Origin: Rhizobium sp. C4
GTDB lineage: Bacteria; Pseudomonadota; Alphaproteobacteria; Rhizobiales; Rhizobiaceae
Reading direction: 5' to 3'
Assembly (NCBI RefSeq): GCF_021026315.1
Contig: NZ_JAJNCX010000013.1
Coordinates: forward strand, 1-64,000
Length of the DNA stretch: 64,000 nucleotides
Below, in pieces: positions 62,549 through 64,000 of the stretch (position 1 is the stretch's first letter; each line of letters opens with the position of its first letter). The position numbers and the translations under genes were made by a program. The notes beneath the pieces were generated by a model, which saw only the letters and a list, made by a program, of their open reading frames with translations, was not told where the DNA came from and ran no database searches.

Positions 62549-63391
62549 ATGTCGATCAAGACCATTCTTGCCGTTCTCAATTCACCCGAAGCTGCCGACA
62601 GCGTCATCGAGACGGGCGTGGCGCTGGCGACCAAAAATGACGCCCACCTGATCGCGGTCTATGCGGAGGCGCCCGAACAGGTGTTCATCTACGCGCCGAT
62701 GGAAATTCCCGATCCCGCCGCCATCATGGCGCTGCAGGAAGCCGCCGAACAGCGCGCGGCCACCATCCAGGCCAAGTTCCTCTCGATCACCGAGCGCGAA
62801 GGCGTCTCGCATGAATGGCGCAAGTTCCGTGGCGCCGGTGGCTACTCGTCGGCCGGCGTGGTCGACAGCGCCCGCAGTGCCGATCTCGTGCTGTGCGCCC
62901 AGTTCGATGAGAAGACATCGTCCGCCCAGCGCGCAGACATCGAAGTGCTGATCTTCGAATGCGGCCGCCCGGTCATCATGGTGCCCTATATCCAGACGAC
63001 CCCGAAGCCGATCGAGCGCGTGCTAATCGCCTGGAACGGTTCGCGGGAAGCCGCCCGCGCCGTCTTCGACGCCATGCCCTTCCTGCTGGGCGCCAAGGAA
63101 GTCGAAATCCTGTCCATCGATGCCCGCAACGACATGAACCAGTCGGCCGATTTCGCAGGCTCCGAACTCGGCGTCACGCTTGCCCGCCACGGCATCAAGG
63201 TCAATGCCAACAATGTCGAGTCCGGCGGCAAGCCGGTCGGCGCGGTGATCGAGAACCGTGCGTCCGACTTCTCCGCCGACCTGCTGGTCATGGGCGCCTA
63301 CACCCATTCGCGCATCCGCGAACGCATCTTTGGCGGCGCCACGAAGACGCTGCTGGGCTCCATGACGACGCTGACACTGATGTCGCGCTGA
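62549..63391 (+). CDS. universal stress protein, tandem UspA domains
   Basis: A 280-aa protein with two UspA folds. The first begins MSIKTILAVLNSPEAADSVI (residues 1-140), and the second starts at IERVLIAWNGSREAARAVFD and ends DLLVMGAYTHSRIRERIFGG, with the ATP-binding G-2x-G-9x-G(S/T) region reading GAYTHSRIRERIFGGATKTL. AGGAGG precedes ATG 62549. The upstream FNR/FixK box suggests induction at low oxygen. Ends in a strong terminator. Confidence 0.92.
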   Translation: MSIKTILAVLNSPEAADSVIETGVALATKNDAHLIAVYAEAPEQVFIYAPMEIPDPAAIMALQEAAEQRAATIQAKFLSITEREGVSHEWRKFRGAGGYSSAGVVDSARSADLVLCAQFDEKTSSAQRADIEVLIFECGRPVIMVPYIQTTPKPIERVLIAWNGSREAARAVFDAMPFLLGAKEVEILSIDARNDMNQSADFAGSELGVTLARHGIKVNANNVESGGKPVGAVIENRASDFSADLLVMGAYTHSRIRERIFGGATKTLLGSMTTLTLMSR

Positions 63392-63457
63392 CATTTGCCC
63401 ACACGGTGCTATGACGCACCCGTTGCAAATTCTGGAATTTTCCGGTTAGAGAAAGTG

Positions 63458-63490
63458 CCACGCCCCGTTTTCGGGGCGTGGTTTTTGTTT
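63458..63490 (+). terminator. rho-independent terminator of the universal stress protein gene
   Basis: Perfect 10-bp stem CCACGCCCCG with CGGGGCGTGG, loop TTTT, then TTTTTG and further T residues. Confidence 0.93.
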
Positions 63491-63535
63491 TTGGCCCTGC
63501 CCCTTGCCCCAGCCTAGCTGATTTGGAGATTGCTG

Positions 63536-64000
63536 ATGTCCCTGCCCGAAAAAGCCTTTCCCGTGACCTGGGACCAGTTTCACCGCGACGCGCGCGCGCT
63601 CGCCTGGCGTCTGGCAGGCCTCGGCCAGCAGTTCCGCGCCATTGTCTGCATCACGCGCGGCGGCCTGGTGCCGGCGGCCATCATCTCGCGTGAGCTGAAC
63701 ATCCGCCTCATCGACACGGTCTGCATCGCCTCCTACCACGACTACGTGAACCAGGGCGACATGAACCTGCTGAAGGGCATTGCCAGCGACCTTCTGACCG
63801 AAGACGGCGCCGGCGTCCTCGTTGTCGATGACCTGACCGATACCGGCAAGACAGCGATGGAAGTGCGCGCCATGCTGCCGAAGGCGCATTTCGCCTGCGT
63901 CTACGCCAAGCCGAAGGGCGTGCCGACCATCGACACGTTTGTCACCGAAGTCAGCCAGGACACCTGGATCTACTTCCCCTGGGACATGGGCTTCACCTAT
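63536..64000 (+). CDS. gpt: xanthine phosphoribosyltransferase (3' end beyond window)
   Basis: 155 codons are visible; the family length in rhizobia is about 165, so only the C-terminal end is missing. [19 protein letters not shown] is the N-terminus, [19 protein letters not shown] holds a conserved loop, and [20 protein letters not shown] is the PRPP-binding motif. [14 protein letters not shown] and FPWDMGFTY are gpt-specific. It salvages xanthine and guanine. GGAG lies 9 bases before the ATG. Confidence 0.95.
   Translation, partial: MSLPEKAFPVTWDQFHRDARALAWRLAGLGQQFRAIVCITRGGLVPAAIISRELNIRLIDTVCIASYHDYVNQGDMNLLKGIASDLLTEDGAGVLVVDDLTDTGKTAMEVRAMLPKAHFACVYAKPKGVPTIDTFVTEVSQDTWIYFPWDMGFTY

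Overview
The window looks like chromosomal DNA of a Rhizobiaceae member (Rhizobium/Agrobacterium/Allorhizobium type alphaproteobacterium). The reasons are high-GC coding sequence with many TTG/GTG starts; a suf operon in the order cysteine desulfurase-sufB-C-D-S-T-A, as known in Rhizobium leguminosarum and Agrobacterium; RIME-like mosaic repeats; a three-hairpin anti-Shine-Dalgarno RNA of the NfeR1 (alpha-r14) type; several DUF1127 genes; a fused secDF; and single-copy core genes (tig, trmFO, kdsA, gcvTHP, tyrS, maeB, ilvA) in rhizobial contexts. I could not run searches, so the genus stays open.

Layout. 1-520: tail of an IS630 transposase and a gene-free, AT-richer stretch. 520-2932: flavin reductase/nitroreductase pair and a divergent secreted protein. 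3-5 kb: trigger factor and tRNA-Leu(UAG). 5.0-6.35 kb: NfeR1-like RNA and two 47-aa DUF1127 genes, with a promoter module shared between the RNA and the second DUF1127 gene. 6.4-13.7 kb: trmFO, then the leftward yajC-secDF-Mth938-phytoene-synthase-like cluster (protein export plus homologues of complex I assembly factors NDUFAF3/NDUFAF6). 13.9-16.4 kb: VOC protein-kdsA-phosphodiester glycosidase, tightly coupled. 17.0-21.9 kb: tandem glycine riboswitch and gcvT-gcvH-gcvP. 22.2-24.4 kb: soluble PAS histidine kinase with a single-domain response regulator. 24.6-32.1 kb: eight-gene suf operon including an overlooked 54-aa membrane protein, with a palindromic operator over its promoter. 32.1-34.4 kb: hydrolase, PIN toxin/antitoxin in reversed order, patatin. 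34.7-45.7 kb: flotillin-like protein, anmK, tyrS, giant AsmA-like protein, one-Cys peroxiredoxin with a ferritin-like DUF455 protein, M23 peptidase. 45.7-52.8 kb: LysE exporter, DEAD-box helicase, NUDIX, GNAT, metallophosphoesterase, malic enzyme. 52.8-54.4 kb: a luxR-luxI quorum-sensing pair. 54.5-58.9 kb: DUF2865 protein, bluB under a cobalamin riboswitch, a third DUF1127 gene divergent from a MocR-type regulator, arsC-like gene. 58.9-64 kb: ilvA, tRNA-Leu(UAA), small membrane protein, wrbA, CinA-like protein, a tandem universal stress protein behind a perfect FNR/FixK box, and the start of gpt.

Most of the window is housekeeping: Fe-S assembly, one-carbon/glycine metabolism, envelope biogenesis and protein export. 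The parts most worth a second look are regulatory: the anti-SD RNA/DUF1127 cluster with its duplicated promoter architecture, the suf operator and hidden small gene, the MocR/DUF1127 intergenic direct repeats, and the FixK box ahead of the stress protein.
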